Source of the DNA: CBDCCV01 sp965215025
GTDB taxonomy: Bacteria > Bacteroidota > Rhodothermia > Rhodothermales > Salinibacteraceae
NCBI GenBank assembly: GCA_965215025.1
Contig: CBDCCV010000001.1
Span: 1,302,001-1,366,000, forward strand
Direction: 5' to 3'
Length of the DNA stretch: 64,000 nucleotides
Made by a program: the position numbers and the translations under genes. A model generated the notes under the pieces. The model did not search any database. It was not told the origin of the DNA and was given only the letters and a program-made list of their open reading frames with translations. Positions 44,574 through 53,493 of the stretch are shown in pieces. Position 1 is the first letter of the stretch. Each line of letters starts with the position of its first letter.

Positions 44574-47500
44574 TCATGCGTTGCGCGCTGTTGCGGCGGA
44601 GTGCCGAGCGGCGGCGTAGCTGGCATCAAGCTCTGGCTCTAAGAGCAGTAGCGCGGAGATGCGGCGCACGCAGCCCATCAGGTAGCGAACCTCCTCGGAC
44701 GTGAGCGCGCGGCCCAAGAGGGCCTTCTCGCGGTAGCTGAGCCACTTCTTCAAGACGGGGTAGCCGCCCAGCGTGTAGGTCCAGACGCGCTGAGGGACGT
44801 TTTTCCAGTAGGCCGCGTCGTTCAGGTAGATGTCGAACGTGGTTTCGCCGAGCCGCTCGGCGAAGCCTTCGGGCAGGGCGGCGCGCTCGGCTTCGGCGAA
44901 GGGGCGCTCGCGGGCGTCGCCGCGGCCGGGCATGGTGGCGTTGTGCGCGCCCGCGTAGCCCCAGCCGGCCGTCACGTCGAAGTGGCCGGCGGCGGGGTCG
45001 AGCTGCCTCTTTTCCTCGACGTGCGACGGGACGCCCAGGGGGCGCAGTGCCTCGCGGATGCGGCCGGTGGTGACGCCTTCGACCTCGCGCTCTACGTCCA
45101 GCAATTTTGCTACCCTACGGCCGAGGGCGGCGCTGGCGTTGAGCGCCTCCCGCGCGGCGGGCAACGGGACGCGCGGCCAGTCCTGCCGCAGCGCCCCAGC
45201 GTTCTCCAGGCGATAGGCCGGCGCGTGCAGCATGGCGAGGGCGTGGTAGAACAGCGCCTCGGGATCGGCGCCGACCGCCGCGAGGTAGTCGCGCGCCGTT
45301 TCGCTCAGGTTGTACAGCGGCGCGTCGCTGCCGTTGCTCGGCTGGCTGAACAGGTCGCCGCCCGGCGCGTCGGGGTTGAGGCGGAGCGAGAAGAAGTTGG
45401 CACCGCGCTCAATCACGTGGAGCGAAGCTGCGAGGCTCGTCGCCGTTGGCGGGTCGAACGCCTTCCTGTTCTGCCGGACGGCAGCTACCCACAGATTGCT
45501 CTCAAGCACGTGCTTCATGTAGTCAGAGCGCTTCTCATCCAACAGCTTCGTCTCCGGCTCCCAGTACAGCCAGCGCATGTCGAACGGGCGGTACAGGTAG
45601 CGGATGATGCGTCCTTTGTTTGCTTCTCGCTTTAGGAGATACCGGCGCACGTCTTCGGGGTCGAAGCGGCGCGTGGACTTCATGAAGCGCGGCGCCATGC
45701 GGCCAATCTCTGCGTCCGAGACGGACGGATCGAGGTAGGCGGCGATGCGGGCTTCGAGGCGGTCGCGGTCAATATCCACGAGCGCGTCGTCGCGTGCGGT
45801 AAAGATGCCGGGCGAGGAGAATGGGAACAGTTCGGGGAGCTTCGGCCAGGAGAGGTAATTGGCGCCGAGAACGCGCGGGGCGAACGGGTAGCCGAGTTCG
45901 GCAGCGGGATCGAGAGCCTCGTACGTCGGCTCCTGCTGCCCTTCCGTTTCGGCGGCAAGCTGCTCCCGCTTGCCGGTGCCCCAGAGGTCGCGGTACCGCA
46001 CGACGGCGGGCGCTGCCGTTTGCTCTGTCTTCGTGAGCAGCGCTACGGCAGTGCCTTTCCGGATACCTTCCCGGTTTCGATCTGTCGAAAAAATGCTCGG
46101 ATCGGGATCGCCCTCCGGCGTGAGCTTGCCGGTGTCCCGGCTGTCTCCGTTCAAGTTGTCAATCTCGATGCGGTCGAAGGCTTTGAGGAAGTGCTCGCGC
46201 ATTCCGGGGTACGACGACTTCGTCAGCCACGAGTAGTTCGTGATAAAGCAGACGATGCCGCGCCCGGTCTTCTCACTGATTTGCCGCTCGGCAATGCGGA
46301 AAAAGCGCACGTAGAGGTCGTTGAGGCCGGGGCCTTCCGGATCGGGCACGCCGTCAGCGGTGCTTCGGTACGCATCGCTCAGGTCGCGCTCCTCTCCGAC
46401 GGCAACCTGCGCGTAGCGGTCGTACGGCGGGTTGCCCAGGACGACGAGGATTTTCTTTTGCTGCTTGACGCGGTCGGCCTCTGCGCGCTCTTCGGCCAGC
46501 TCGGCAAAGGGGAGCTTCGGGTGCTCGGCGGGCTGCCAGCCGGTGAGCGCGTTGGTGAGGAAGACGCCCGCGCGCTCGTCCTCGCCCAGCGGCACGCCCT
46601 CTTCGCGCAGGAAGAGGCCCACCTGCAAGTGCGCCACGACGAACGGCGCCGTGAGGATCTCGAAGCCGAAGAGCCGTTCGACGGCTGCCCGCCGCAGCTC
46701 GACGCCGCTGAGCGCGCCGCCGCCTTGTTCGGAAAGCGTCCGGGCGATTCGTTCGAGCACGGCCACGAGGTAGGCGCCCGTGCCGCAGCACGGGTCGAGC
46801 ACCATCACGTTCGGGTCGGCCAGCCCGTCCGTCACGCCCAGCTCCTCACGCAGTGCGCGGTCCACGCGCTCGACCATGTAGCGGACGACGGGGCGCGGCG
46901 TGTACCACACGCCCAGCTCCTTCCTAAGCTGCGGATCGAAGGCCTCCAGAAACGGCTCGTAGAAGTACTGAATGGCGTCGCGCTCGTCGAAGCGGGCGAA
47001 AAACGCCGTGCGGTCCACGCGGCCGAGCATGGCCGAGGCGCGGTTCAAGACGTCCACGAGGTCGAGGCTGCGCACGCGGTGCGCCATCGCCATGTGGCCG
47101 AAGAGCACCTGGATCACCGGCACGCGCAGGTACAGGCCCGCCCCGTGCCAGGTGAAGTCCGTGCGGGCCGATTCGTCGCTGCGGTGCCACAGCACCCAGG
47201 CGGAGAAGAGGCCGTAGAAGAGCGTCTGAACAATGGTGGCGCGGAAAAAGCGGTCGCCCTTCGCGCCGGTAAACTTCAGGCCGAGTGCGTCTTCGAGCGC
47301 TTCGCGCAGCTCGCCGAGGCGTTCCAGGTCGGCCGCGTCGAGGCGGGCGCGGGCCTCGCGCGCGTACGACGCCAGGAACCACGCCACGTCCTGCGGCTCG
47401 CCGATGGGCGCGGCGTAGAGCAGCACGCGGCGCAGGAAGTCCACGAAGCGGCCGTTCAGGTCGTCGGGCGCGCTCGACGGGTCGGCGGCCAGCGCCCAGA

Positions 47501-47960
47501 AGGCGTCTTCGGAGTCGGCCAGCGCGAAGTGCTCCCGCACCACCGGCGCCGCCCCGCCATGCAGGTCCTCCTGCTCGCCGACGAAGGCGAACTGCCGGTA
47601 GTTCGTCACGAGCACCTGCCGGTAGCGCCGCCAGTACTTCGCCACCTGCCGGCCCTTGACGATGGGTTCGAGCGCCTCGCCCGGCCCCTTCACCTCGACC
47701 ACGCCGCGCGCCGGCAGCGTGCCCTCGGCCGGCCGCTCCGTGTCGCGCTGAAGCTGATCCGCCGTAAAGAGGCCGCCGTCCGGGTTGCCGGCCCCGATGC
47801 TCTTGAGCTGGAACGTGGCTACGACGCGCGGCGCGAGCGTCTGCCCCGCCGCGTTCAGCAGGCGTTCGAGCGGCGCGTAGAACGAGGTCTCCTTTGTGGC
47901 CGCGCCCGTCGAGCGGATCTCGTGGAGGCGGCGCAGGTAGCGGGCGAGCGGCGAGGGCAT
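44574..47960 (-). CDS. Single-chain restriction-modification enzyme (type ISP/IIG-like DNA methyltransferase)
   Basis: An 1128-residue protein. The N-terminal part has a PD-(D/E)xK-like nuclease pattern: NPDGG with D61 and, later, VVEVKG with E89 and K91. The gamma-class adenine methyltransferase core follows: SAM motif I LDPCCGTGAYL (D389 onward) and catalytic NPPY at 510-513. The C-terminal 400 residues (SWPKLPELFPFSSPG, YRPFDMRWLYWEPE, SLHVIERG, YPVLKKWLSYREKALLGR) match the LlaBIII-like target-recognition region of type ISP enzymes. There is no helicase domain and no separate endonuclease gene. ATG 47960 (SPLARYLRRLHEIRS) is preferred to 48026. Confidence 0.87.
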   Translation of the reverse strand: MPSPLARYLRRLHEIRSTGAATKETSFYAPLERLLNAAGQTLAPRVVATFQLKSIGAGNPDGGLFTADQLQRDTERPAEGTLPARGVVEVKGPGEALEPIVKGRQVAKYWRRYRQVLVTNYRQFAFVGEQEDLHGGAAPVVREHFALADSEDAFWALAADPSSAPDDLNGRFVDFLRRVLLYAAPIGEPQDVAWFLASYAREARARLDAADLERLGELREALEDALGLKFTGAKGDRFFRATIVQTLFYGLFSAWVLWHRSDESARTDFTWHGAGLYLRVPVIQVLFGHMAMAHRVRSLDLVDVLNRASAMLGRVDRTAFFARFDERDAIQYFYEPFLEAFDPQLRKELGVWYTPRPVVRYMVERVDRALREELGVTDGLADPNVMVLDPCCGTGAYLVAVLERIARTLSEQGGGALSGVELRRAAVERLFGFEILTAPFVVAHLQVGLFLREEGVPLGEDERAGVFLTNALTGWQPAEHPKLPFAELAEERAEADRVKQQKKILVVLGNPPYDRYAQVAVGEERDLSDAYRSTADGVPDPEGPGLNDLYVRFFRIAERQISEKTGRGIVCFITNYSWLTKSSYPGMREHFLKAFDRIEIDNLNGDSRDTGKLTPEGDPDPSIFSTDRNREGIRKGTAVALLTKTEQTAAPAVVRYRDLWGTGKREQLAAETEGQQEPTYEALDPAAELGYPFAPRVLGANYLSWPKLPELFPFSSPGIFTARDDALVDIDRDRLEARIAAYLDPSVSDAEIGRMAPRFMKSTRRFDPEDVRRYLLKREANKGRIIRYLYRPFDMRWLYWEPETKLLDEKRSDYMKHVLESNLWVAAVRQNRKAFDPPTATSLAASLHVIERGANFFSLRLNPDAPGGDLFSQPSNGSDAPLYNLSETARDYLAAVGADPEALFYHALAMLHAPAYRLENAGALRQDWPRVPLPAAREALNASAALGRRVAKLLDVEREVEGVTTGRIREALRPLGVPSHVEEKRQLDPAAGHFDVTAGWGYAGAHNATMPGRGDARERPFAEAERAALPEGFAERLGETTFDIYLNDAAYWKNVPQRVWTYTLGGYPVLKKWLSYREKALLGRALTSEEVRYLMGCVRRISALLLLEPELDASYAAARHSAATARNA

Positions 47961-48029
47961 GGGCGGCAGAGGACTTCTGAAAAGAGCTGCGCCCTGATGA
48001 TAAAAACCGCCGCCGCCGGTTGCCACTCT

Positions 48030-48584
48030 TCATCGCGGCCGGTACCGATCCCAGAACCACCGCTGCGGATTCTCAGCGATGTACCGGCGAACGCGGTCCA
48101 GGTCGCGCCGCCCCCGAATGACGTGTTCGTGGTAATTCCGCTGCCACACCTTCGCACCGGGCGTCCCGCGGTGCGCGTTGATGCGGCGGGTGACCGCCGA
48201 TTTGAACGACCCGACGATGGCCCCCAGCGATCCCGGTTTTGGCCCGGCCGGGCGTTGCGGCACCGGTAGGGGCGACACATGTGTCGCCCCTACACCGCTA
48301 TCGGCTGTTGCATAGCCAACGATCACGATGACGCCGTGAATATGGTTGGGCATCACGACAAACGCATCGGTCCGCGCGTCTGAGAAATGCGCCGGGACGG
48401 CGTGCCACACCTCTGATACAACGCGGCCCAGATCGTTCAACCGCATCGCCTCCTCGGCAATCTCGCCAAAGAGGCATTCGCGCTCGTGGGTGCATACCGT
48501 CACAAAATACGCCCCCGGCTGCGCGTAATCGTAGTCCGGCAGCCGCACGGACCGGCGATGGTGCTTTTCGGGATCAAACGCCAT
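48030..48584 (-). CDS. REP-associated tyrosine transposase (RAYT)
   Basis: A 184-residue single-strand DNA transposase of the Y1/IS200-like class. The HUH-type motif is H81-I-H83 in FVVMPNHIHGVIVI and the catalytic Tyr is Y151 in KVWQRNYHEHVIRG. The N-terminal RRSVRLPDYDYAQPGAYFVT is typical. The gene is full length and intact. Residues 98-106 (VGATHVSPL) are encoded by a perfect 28-bp palindrome of the same family that is scattered through the window. It overlaps neither neighbour but is only 6 bp from the smc stop. RAYTs move or maintain REP palindromes. Confidence 0.93.
   Translation of the reverse strand: MAFDPEKHHRRSVRLPDYDYAQPGAYFVTVCTHERECLFGEIAEEAMRLNDLGRVVSEVWHAVPAHFSDARTDAFVVMPNHIHGVIVIVGYATADSGVGATHVSPLPVPQRPAGPKPGSLGAIVGSFKSAVTRRINAHRGTPGAKVWQRNYHEHVIRGRRDLDRVRRYIAENPQRWFWDRYRPR
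48266..48293. repeat. 28-bp perfect palindrome inside the RAYT gene (copy 6)
   Basis: GTAGGGGCGACACA is followed by its exact complement. It is in frame in the RAYT gene, covering codons 98-106, between the HUH motif and the catalytic Tyr. Confidence 0.92.
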
Positions 48585-48590
48585 CGCTCC

Positions 48591-51500
48591 TTACGCCGCG
48601 CTTGCCATCTCGGCGGCCTGCTCGAAGGAGACGCCCACAAGCTGCGAGACGCCCTGCTCCTGCATCGTGATGCCGTACATCCGGTCGGCCAGCTCCATCG
48701 TGTGCTTGTTGTGTGTGACGAGGATGAACTGCGTCTCGCCCGCGAACTCGCGGATCAGCTGCATGAACCGGCCCGTGTTGGCGTCGTCGAGCGGGGCGTC
48801 CACCTCGTCCAGGATGCAGAACGGGCTGGGCTTGACGAGGTAGATGGCAAAAAGAAGCGCGATGGCCGTGAGCGCCTTCTCCCCGCTGGAGAGCTGCGTT
48901 AGGACGCTCGGCTTCTTCCCGCGCGGCTGCGCAACGATCTCGATGTCGGATTCCAGGAGATCGTCCGGGTCGGCAAGCTGGAGATGCGCCGCCGCGCCCT
49001 CGCCGAAGAGCCGCTCAAAGAGTCGCCCGAAGTTCTCCTGGATGGCGCCGAAGGTTTCATCAAAGCGCCGCGCCGCCGTCTGGTTGATCTCGCGGATCGT
49101 CTCCAGGAGTGTCGCCTCGGCGCGTTCGAGGTCATCCTGCTGGGTCTGTAGAAAGTCCAGGCGCTCTTTCTCTTCCTCGTACTCTTCGAGCGCGAGCGGA
49201 TTCACGCTGCCTAGCTTTTCGATCTGCTTCCGGAGGTCCGCCGCCTCAGCGCGCGCGGCGCGCTCGTCAAAATCCTCAGCAGGCGCTTCCGTGTCGGGGA
49301 GATGCAGGCCGAAGTGCTCGCGCGTGTTGGCGATGAGGTCTTCGAGGCGCGTCTTCACCTCGGCAAGGCGGATGGCGCGCTGGTTTTCGGCGCGCATCGT
49401 GTCCTCGCGCTCGTGGCGCAACGCGCGCAGCCGGTCCTCCGCCTCGGTGATGCCTTTTTTGGTTTCGGCCAGGGCGGCGTCAGCTGAGGAGACGGCGTCC
49501 TCACGCTCGGTGCGCCCGGCGCGGACGCTTTCGACGCTTTCGCGCAGGCGCGTCTGCTCCTCTTGCGCCGTTTCGATGGTGTGCCAGAGCGCTTCAAGCT
49601 CTTTTTTGCGCGCCTCGGCGCGGGCAGCGAGGTCGCTGAGGCGCTCTTCGGTGCGGGCGGCGTCGCGCTCCAGGTTGTCGAGGCGGTTGCGCGCCTCGAC
49701 GGTGGCCACGCTCGCCTCGCCAAAGGCGTCCTGCGCGTCCTGGTGCGCGCTTTCGGCCTCCTGGAAGGCGCGCTCGGCGGCGTCGCGCTCGGCGCGTTTT
49801 TCCTCGAAGGTGGTGTTAAGCGTGGCGTGTTCGGCCTGCGCCTCCTCGCGTTGCGTCTTTGCGGTCTCAGTTTCTTGGCGGAGGGCGTCGCGCCGTTGCG
49901 TCAGCTCGTCGCGGCGCTCGCTGAGCGTTTCGCGCTCGTAGGCGGCGCGCTCGTGGCGCTGCCGGGCGTCGGCGAGCACGTTTTCAACTTCGCGGAGCGC
50001 TGTGCGTTTGGCGTCGAGCGGGACGGCGGCCAGCGTTTCCTGCTGCACCTCGGCGGCGTCGCGCTTTTCATCGAGGGCCGCTTCGAGGCGGGCAAGCTGC
50101 TCCTCGGCCCCGGCCAGCTGCTCGCGCCGGCCCAGGCGGCTGGCGACGGGCGAGGCGGTGCCCGCCTGCGCGTGGCCGCCGTGGACGAGGCCGCGCGCAT
50201 CGGCCCACTCGCCCTCGCGGGTGTAGAAGCGCGCCGGCGGCTCGGCGTCGGCAGCCAGCGCCTGCGCTTCATCCAACGAGTCGGCGAGAAAGGCGTCGCG
50301 GAGGAGCACGTCGGCGAGCGGGGCGAAAGCGGCGTCGGCGGTGCGGACGGCGGCGCGGAGCGGGCGCTGGCCGGGGGGCGCGTCGCGCGGAGTAGGCGTT
50401 TCCCGCAGGCGATCTAAAACGACGAAGGCGGCCTGGCCTTTTTCCTCTTCGCGCAGGCGGGCGAGGTCGGCCTCCGCCTCGGCCTCGGTTTCCACGACGA
50501 CGCAGGCAGAGAGCGGGCCGAGGGCGGCGTCGAGCGCCAGGCGGTGAGCCTCGTCGCAGGCCAGGACGTCGGCCACGGTGCGCAACGGCGCGGCGGCGGA
50601 CCAGGCCTCGGCCTCGGCGGCGAGGAACTGAACGGCGCCGGAGAACTCCTCGTAGGAGGTGACGAGGCTTTGGAGCAGCTCGACCTCGGCGCGGGCGGCG
50701 TCGCGTTGGCGCTCGGCGCGCTGGCGCTCGGCGGCGGCCTCGTCGAGAACGGCTTGGAGGCGGCGATGCTCGGCCTCGGCGTTTTCGAGATCGGTGCGGG
50801 CGCGGGCGGCTTCGGCCTCAGCGTCTTCGAGGGCGCGGGCGGCTTCTTGGGCGCGTTCGGCGAGGGCGCCGGCGTCGGTTTGGAGCGCGGCGAGGCGATC
50901 CTCGGTGCGGCGCGCGTCCTCGCTGAGGAGGTCGAGGCGGCTGGCGAGGCGGTCGAGCGCGCGTTGGCGCTCGGTGCGTTTGTCCTCGGCCTCCTGCACC
51001 TGGCGGCGAAGCTGGCGCAGCGCGGTGCGCTTTTCTTCGACGGCGGCGCGGGCGGCGTCGCGCGCCTGGCGGGCGCCGGAGAGGGCGGCCTCGGCTTCGT
51101 CTTTGGCCGGGGTGGCCTGTTCGAGGTCGCGGGCGAGGCGCTTTTGGGCTTTTTCCTCTTCGGCGCGACGCTGGCGAGCGTCTTCCTCCTCGCGCAGGAG
51201 GCGGTCGCGGCTGCGGCGGGCCGCTTCGAGGCGCTCGCTTTGCAGGCGCTCCTCGGCTTCGAGGCGGCGCACGGCCTCGCGGTGCTCGCTCAGCGCCTCG
51301 CGCGCCGCGGTCAGGCGCTCCTCGCGCTGGGCGAGCGTGTCACGTTTTACGGACAGGCCTTTTTCTTCCTGAGAAAGGCGCAGGGCGATCCGTTCGGCCT
51401 CCTGTTCGAGATCGCTCGTCTCGGCGCGGAGGGCGTCGCGTTTTTGGGCGAGGCGGGCGTGCTCGGCCTTGGCCAGGTCGCGTTCGAGCGCGCGCAGGCG

Positions 51501-52160
51501 CGTGTCGTACGCCTTGAAGTCGGCGGCGCGGGCGGCCTGGCGCTTGAGCCGCCGCACGCTCTTGCCGATCTCGTCGGTGCGGTCGCGGAGGCGGGCGAGG
51601 TCGGCCTGCGCGCTCTCTAGCTTGCGCAGGCTCTGGCGGCGGCGCAGCTTGTACTTCGTGATGCCGGCGGCCTCCTCGAAGAGGCGGCGGCGGTCCTCGG
51701 CGCTTTCGGAAAGGATCTCGTCGATCATCTTCAGCTCGATGACCGAGTAGGCGTCTGCGCCCATGCCCGTGTCCATGAACAGGCCCGTGATGTCCTTCAG
51801 GCGGCACGGCTGCCCGTTCATCAGGTACTCCGACTCGCCCGAGCGGAAAAGCCGCCGCCCGATGGAGACCTCCGTGTACTCGGTCGGCAGGACGCCGCGG
51901 TTGTTCTCGATGACGAGTTCAACCTCGGCCATGCCGAGGGCGCGCCGGCCCGCCGTGCCGTTGAAGATGACGTTCTCCATCTTCTCCGAGCGCAAGGCCG
52001 TAGGCCGTTGCTCGCCGATGACCCACCGCACCGCGTCCACGACGTTGGACTTCCCGCACCCGTTCGGCCCGACGATGGCCGTGACGCCGGGGGCGAACTC
52101 AAGCGCCGTCTTCTCGGCGAAGCTTTTGAAGCCGTGCAGCTTGAGCGTGCTCAGGTACAT
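48591..52160 (-). CDS. smc: Chromosome segregation ATPase SMC
   Basis: An 1189-residue SMC protein. Walker A GPNGCGKS is at 31-38 after LSTLKLHGFKSFAEKT. Two long coiled coils (about 170-500 and 680-1020) flank the hinge (about 510-670, ADVLACDEAHRLALDAALGP). The C-terminal head has the signature LSSGEKALTAIALLFAIYL and Walker B FCILDEVDAPLDDAN. With ScpA/ScpB (not in this window) it would form condensin. Length is typical (1170-1190). Coiled-coil Ala/Arg/Glu codons create long open frames on the opposite strand. Confidence 0.97.
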   Translation of the reverse strand: MYLSTLKLHGFKSFAEKTALEFAPGVTAIVGPNGCGKSNVVDAVRWVIGEQRPTALRSEKMENVIFNGTAGRRALGMAEVELVIENNRGVLPTEYTEVSIGRRLFRSGESEYLMNGQPCRLKDITGLFMDTGMGADAYSVIELKMIDEILSESAEDRRRLFEEAAGITKYKLRRRQSLRKLESAQADLARLRDRTDEIGKSVRRLKRQAARAADFKAYDTRLRALERDLAKAEHARLAQKRDALRAETSDLEQEAERIALRLSQEEKGLSVKRDTLAQREERLTAAREALSEHREAVRRLEAEERLQSERLEAARRSRDRLLREEEDARQRRAEEEKAQKRLARDLEQATPAKDEAEAALSGARQARDAARAAVEEKRTALRQLRRQVQEAEDKRTERQRALDRLASRLDLLSEDARRTEDRLAALQTDAGALAERAQEAARALEDAEAEAARARTDLENAEAEHRRLQAVLDEAAAERQRAERQRDAARAEVELLQSLVTSYEEFSGAVQFLAAEAEAWSAAAPLRTVADVLACDEAHRLALDAALGPLSACVVVETEAEAEADLARLREEEKGQAAFVVLDRLRETPTPRDAPPGQRPLRAAVRTADAAFAPLADVLLRDAFLADSLDEAQALAADAEPPARFYTREGEWADARGLVHGGHAQAGTASPVASRLGRREQLAGAEEQLARLEAALDEKRDAAEVQQETLAAVPLDAKRTALREVENVLADARQRHERAAYERETLSERRDELTQRRDALRQETETAKTQREEAQAEHATLNTTFEEKRAERDAAERAFQEAESAHQDAQDAFGEASVATVEARNRLDNLERDAARTEERLSDLAARAEARKKELEALWHTIETAQEEQTRLRESVESVRAGRTEREDAVSSADAALAETKKGITEAEDRLRALRHEREDTMRAENQRAIRLAEVKTRLEDLIANTREHFGLHLPDTEAPAEDFDERAARAEAADLRKQIEKLGSVNPLALEEYEEEKERLDFLQTQQDDLERAEATLLETIREINQTAARRFDETFGAIQENFGRLFERLFGEGAAAHLQLADPDDLLESDIEIVAQPRGKKPSVLTQLSSGEKALTAIALLFAIYLVKPSPFCILDEVDAPLDDANTGRFMQLIREFAGETQFILVTHNKHTMELADRMYGITMQEQGVSQLVGVSFEQAAEMASAA

Positions 52161-52524
52161 AGGCGCAGCGGCAAAAGGAGGAAAAGAATACGATTAATTA
52201 ACGACGCCGAAAGCCGCTTTGCAAATAGAACGTGCCCGCCGCGCCGACCGGCGCTGTGGCGCACAGGGCAAGGTTTAGCACACGAGGTGGATGGCGTCGG
52301 CGCATGAATCCGTTATTGATCTGTGCTAAGAGAGGCCTCGAACAAGTAAAAGTGCTCGCTTGACCCATCTACGTGCGCCAATGTGACCCGTGCCGGACGA
52401 TAAATGCGTAGTTAAAGTGCGCCGGAAGATGTAGATTAGACGAAGGTGCTTAATTATCTTGCGCCTCAGGCTGCGTGCCGTACGGGCGCTCCACCCAACC
52501 CGGCCTCCTCGGGCCGCGCCGCTT
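52161..52524. other. Divergent intergenic region between smc and the sigma factor gene
   Basis: About 360 bp with AT-rich patches (ATACGATTAATTAACG, GATAAATGCGTAGTTAAAG, TGCTTAATTATCTTGCG). It should hold promoters for both genes. I see no gene, RNA or strong inverted repeat in it. Confidence 0.5.
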
Positions 52525-53160
52525 ATGCCTCGTACGCCAACCCAAGACGTGACGCGGATGCTCGTGCAGCTCCGCGAAGGAAACCGCGAGGTGCTCGACC
52601 GCCTCCTGCCCATCGTCTATGACGAGCTGCGCCATCTGGCGCGGATGCAGCTGCGCGGCGGCCAAATCAAGCAGACGCTCAACACCACCGCGCTCGTCCA
52701 CGAGGCCTACTTCCGCCTGGTGGATCACCACGCGGTGGAGTGGCAGGACCGCTCGCACTTCTTCGCCGTGGCCTCGCGGGCGATGCGGCAGGTGATCGTC
52801 GAGTACGTGCGGCGGCGGAACGCGCTCAAGCGCGGCGGCGGTCAGCCTCGGCTCACGCTCAACGAAGGCCTCATCGGCATGGAAGCGCGCGGCGACGACC
52901 TCCTGGCGCTCGACGAAGCCCTCTCGCGGCTGGAGCGCTTTGCGCCGCGGCAGGCGCGCATCGTCGAGTGCCGCTACTTCGGCGGGCTGACGGTCGAGGA
53001 GGCCGCCGAGGCGCTCGACCTCTCGCCTTCGACCATCAAGCGCGAGACGCGCTCAGCCGTGGCCTGGCTTTACCGCGAACTCAGCAACGAAGGCCCATCC
53101 GAAAAACGCGGGTCCGAAAACGCAGACGCTCCCGTCGAAGCGGCGGCTCCGTGCGGATAG
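52525..53160 (+). CDS. ECF-type RNA polymerase sigma factor (Sigma70_ECF group)
   Basis: A 211-residue sigma factor. Region 2 spans about residues 5-95 (LLPIVYDELRHLARMQLRGG, ALVHEAYFRLVD, RSHFFAVASRAMRQVIVEYV) and region 4 about 125-185 (RIVECRYFGGLTVEEAAEAL, STIKRETRSAVAWLYREL). This subgroup is typically encoded next to serine/threonine kinases with TPR or similar domains, as here. ATG 52525 gives the usual start before VTRMLVQLREGNREVLDRL. The acidic C-terminal 25 residues are extra. Confidence 0.92.
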   Translation: MPRTPTQDVTRMLVQLREGNREVLDRLLPIVYDELRHLARMQLRGGQIKQTLNTTALVHEAYFRLVDHHAVEWQDRSHFFAVASRAMRQVIVEYVRRRNALKRGGGQPRLTLNEGLIGMEARGDDLLALDEALSRLERFAPRQARIVECRYFGGLTVEEAAEALDLSPSTIKRETRSAVAWLYRELSNEGPSEKRGSENADAPVEAAAPCG

Positions 53161-53201
53161 AGAAGCCCAGGCTGCAAAGCAGGGCGAAAACGCCAGTCCA
53201 T

Positions 53202-53310
53202 CGTCATTCTAAACGCGGTGAAGAGCTTGCCCCGCGCCTGAGGCGGGGATCGGTCACCCTGAGAAGGCCTCAACGAAGGAGGAGAGCCTTCGCGTCGCTC
53301 AGGATGACAT
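53202..53310. repeat. Dispersed element with CGTCATTCT...AGGATGACA ends
   Basis: It starts CGTCATTCTAAACGCGGTGA, contains GAGGCGGGGATCGGTCACCC and GCCTCAACGAAGGAGGAGAG, and ends GTCGCTCAGGATGACA. The ends are inverted. It shares words with the elements at 6010, 15303 and 27446. Confidence 0.65.
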
Positions 53311-53332
53311 AGGAGTTATGCAGTTGCCTCTG

Positions 53333-53421
53333 TTTCCCTCTTTGAAGGGGGAGGAAAGGGGGATGTGGCGGACGGCGCCAGCCCGCTCTACATCCCCCTG
53401 GCCCCCTTCCAAGGGGGGATT
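53333..53421. repeat. CATCCCCC-type repeat (copy 2)
   Basis: Word order TTTGAAGGGG, GGGGGATGT, GCGGACGGCGCCAGCCC, CATCCCCCT, CCCCCTTCCAAGGGGGG follows copy 1 at 36257. Together with the preceding element it fills the 333-bp gap before the kinase gene. Confidence 0.75.
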
Positions 53422-53493
53422 CTGGTGCTGCCGTTCTCTCAACTGACAGTTAGATAGGTCGCAGCCTGAGTTTTGAGAATAGAAGGGGGAAAG

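Noticed and set aside
46020..48269. 749-residue plus-strand open frame
   Set aside because: Antisense to the restriction-methylase and RAYT genes, both with intact catalytic motifs.
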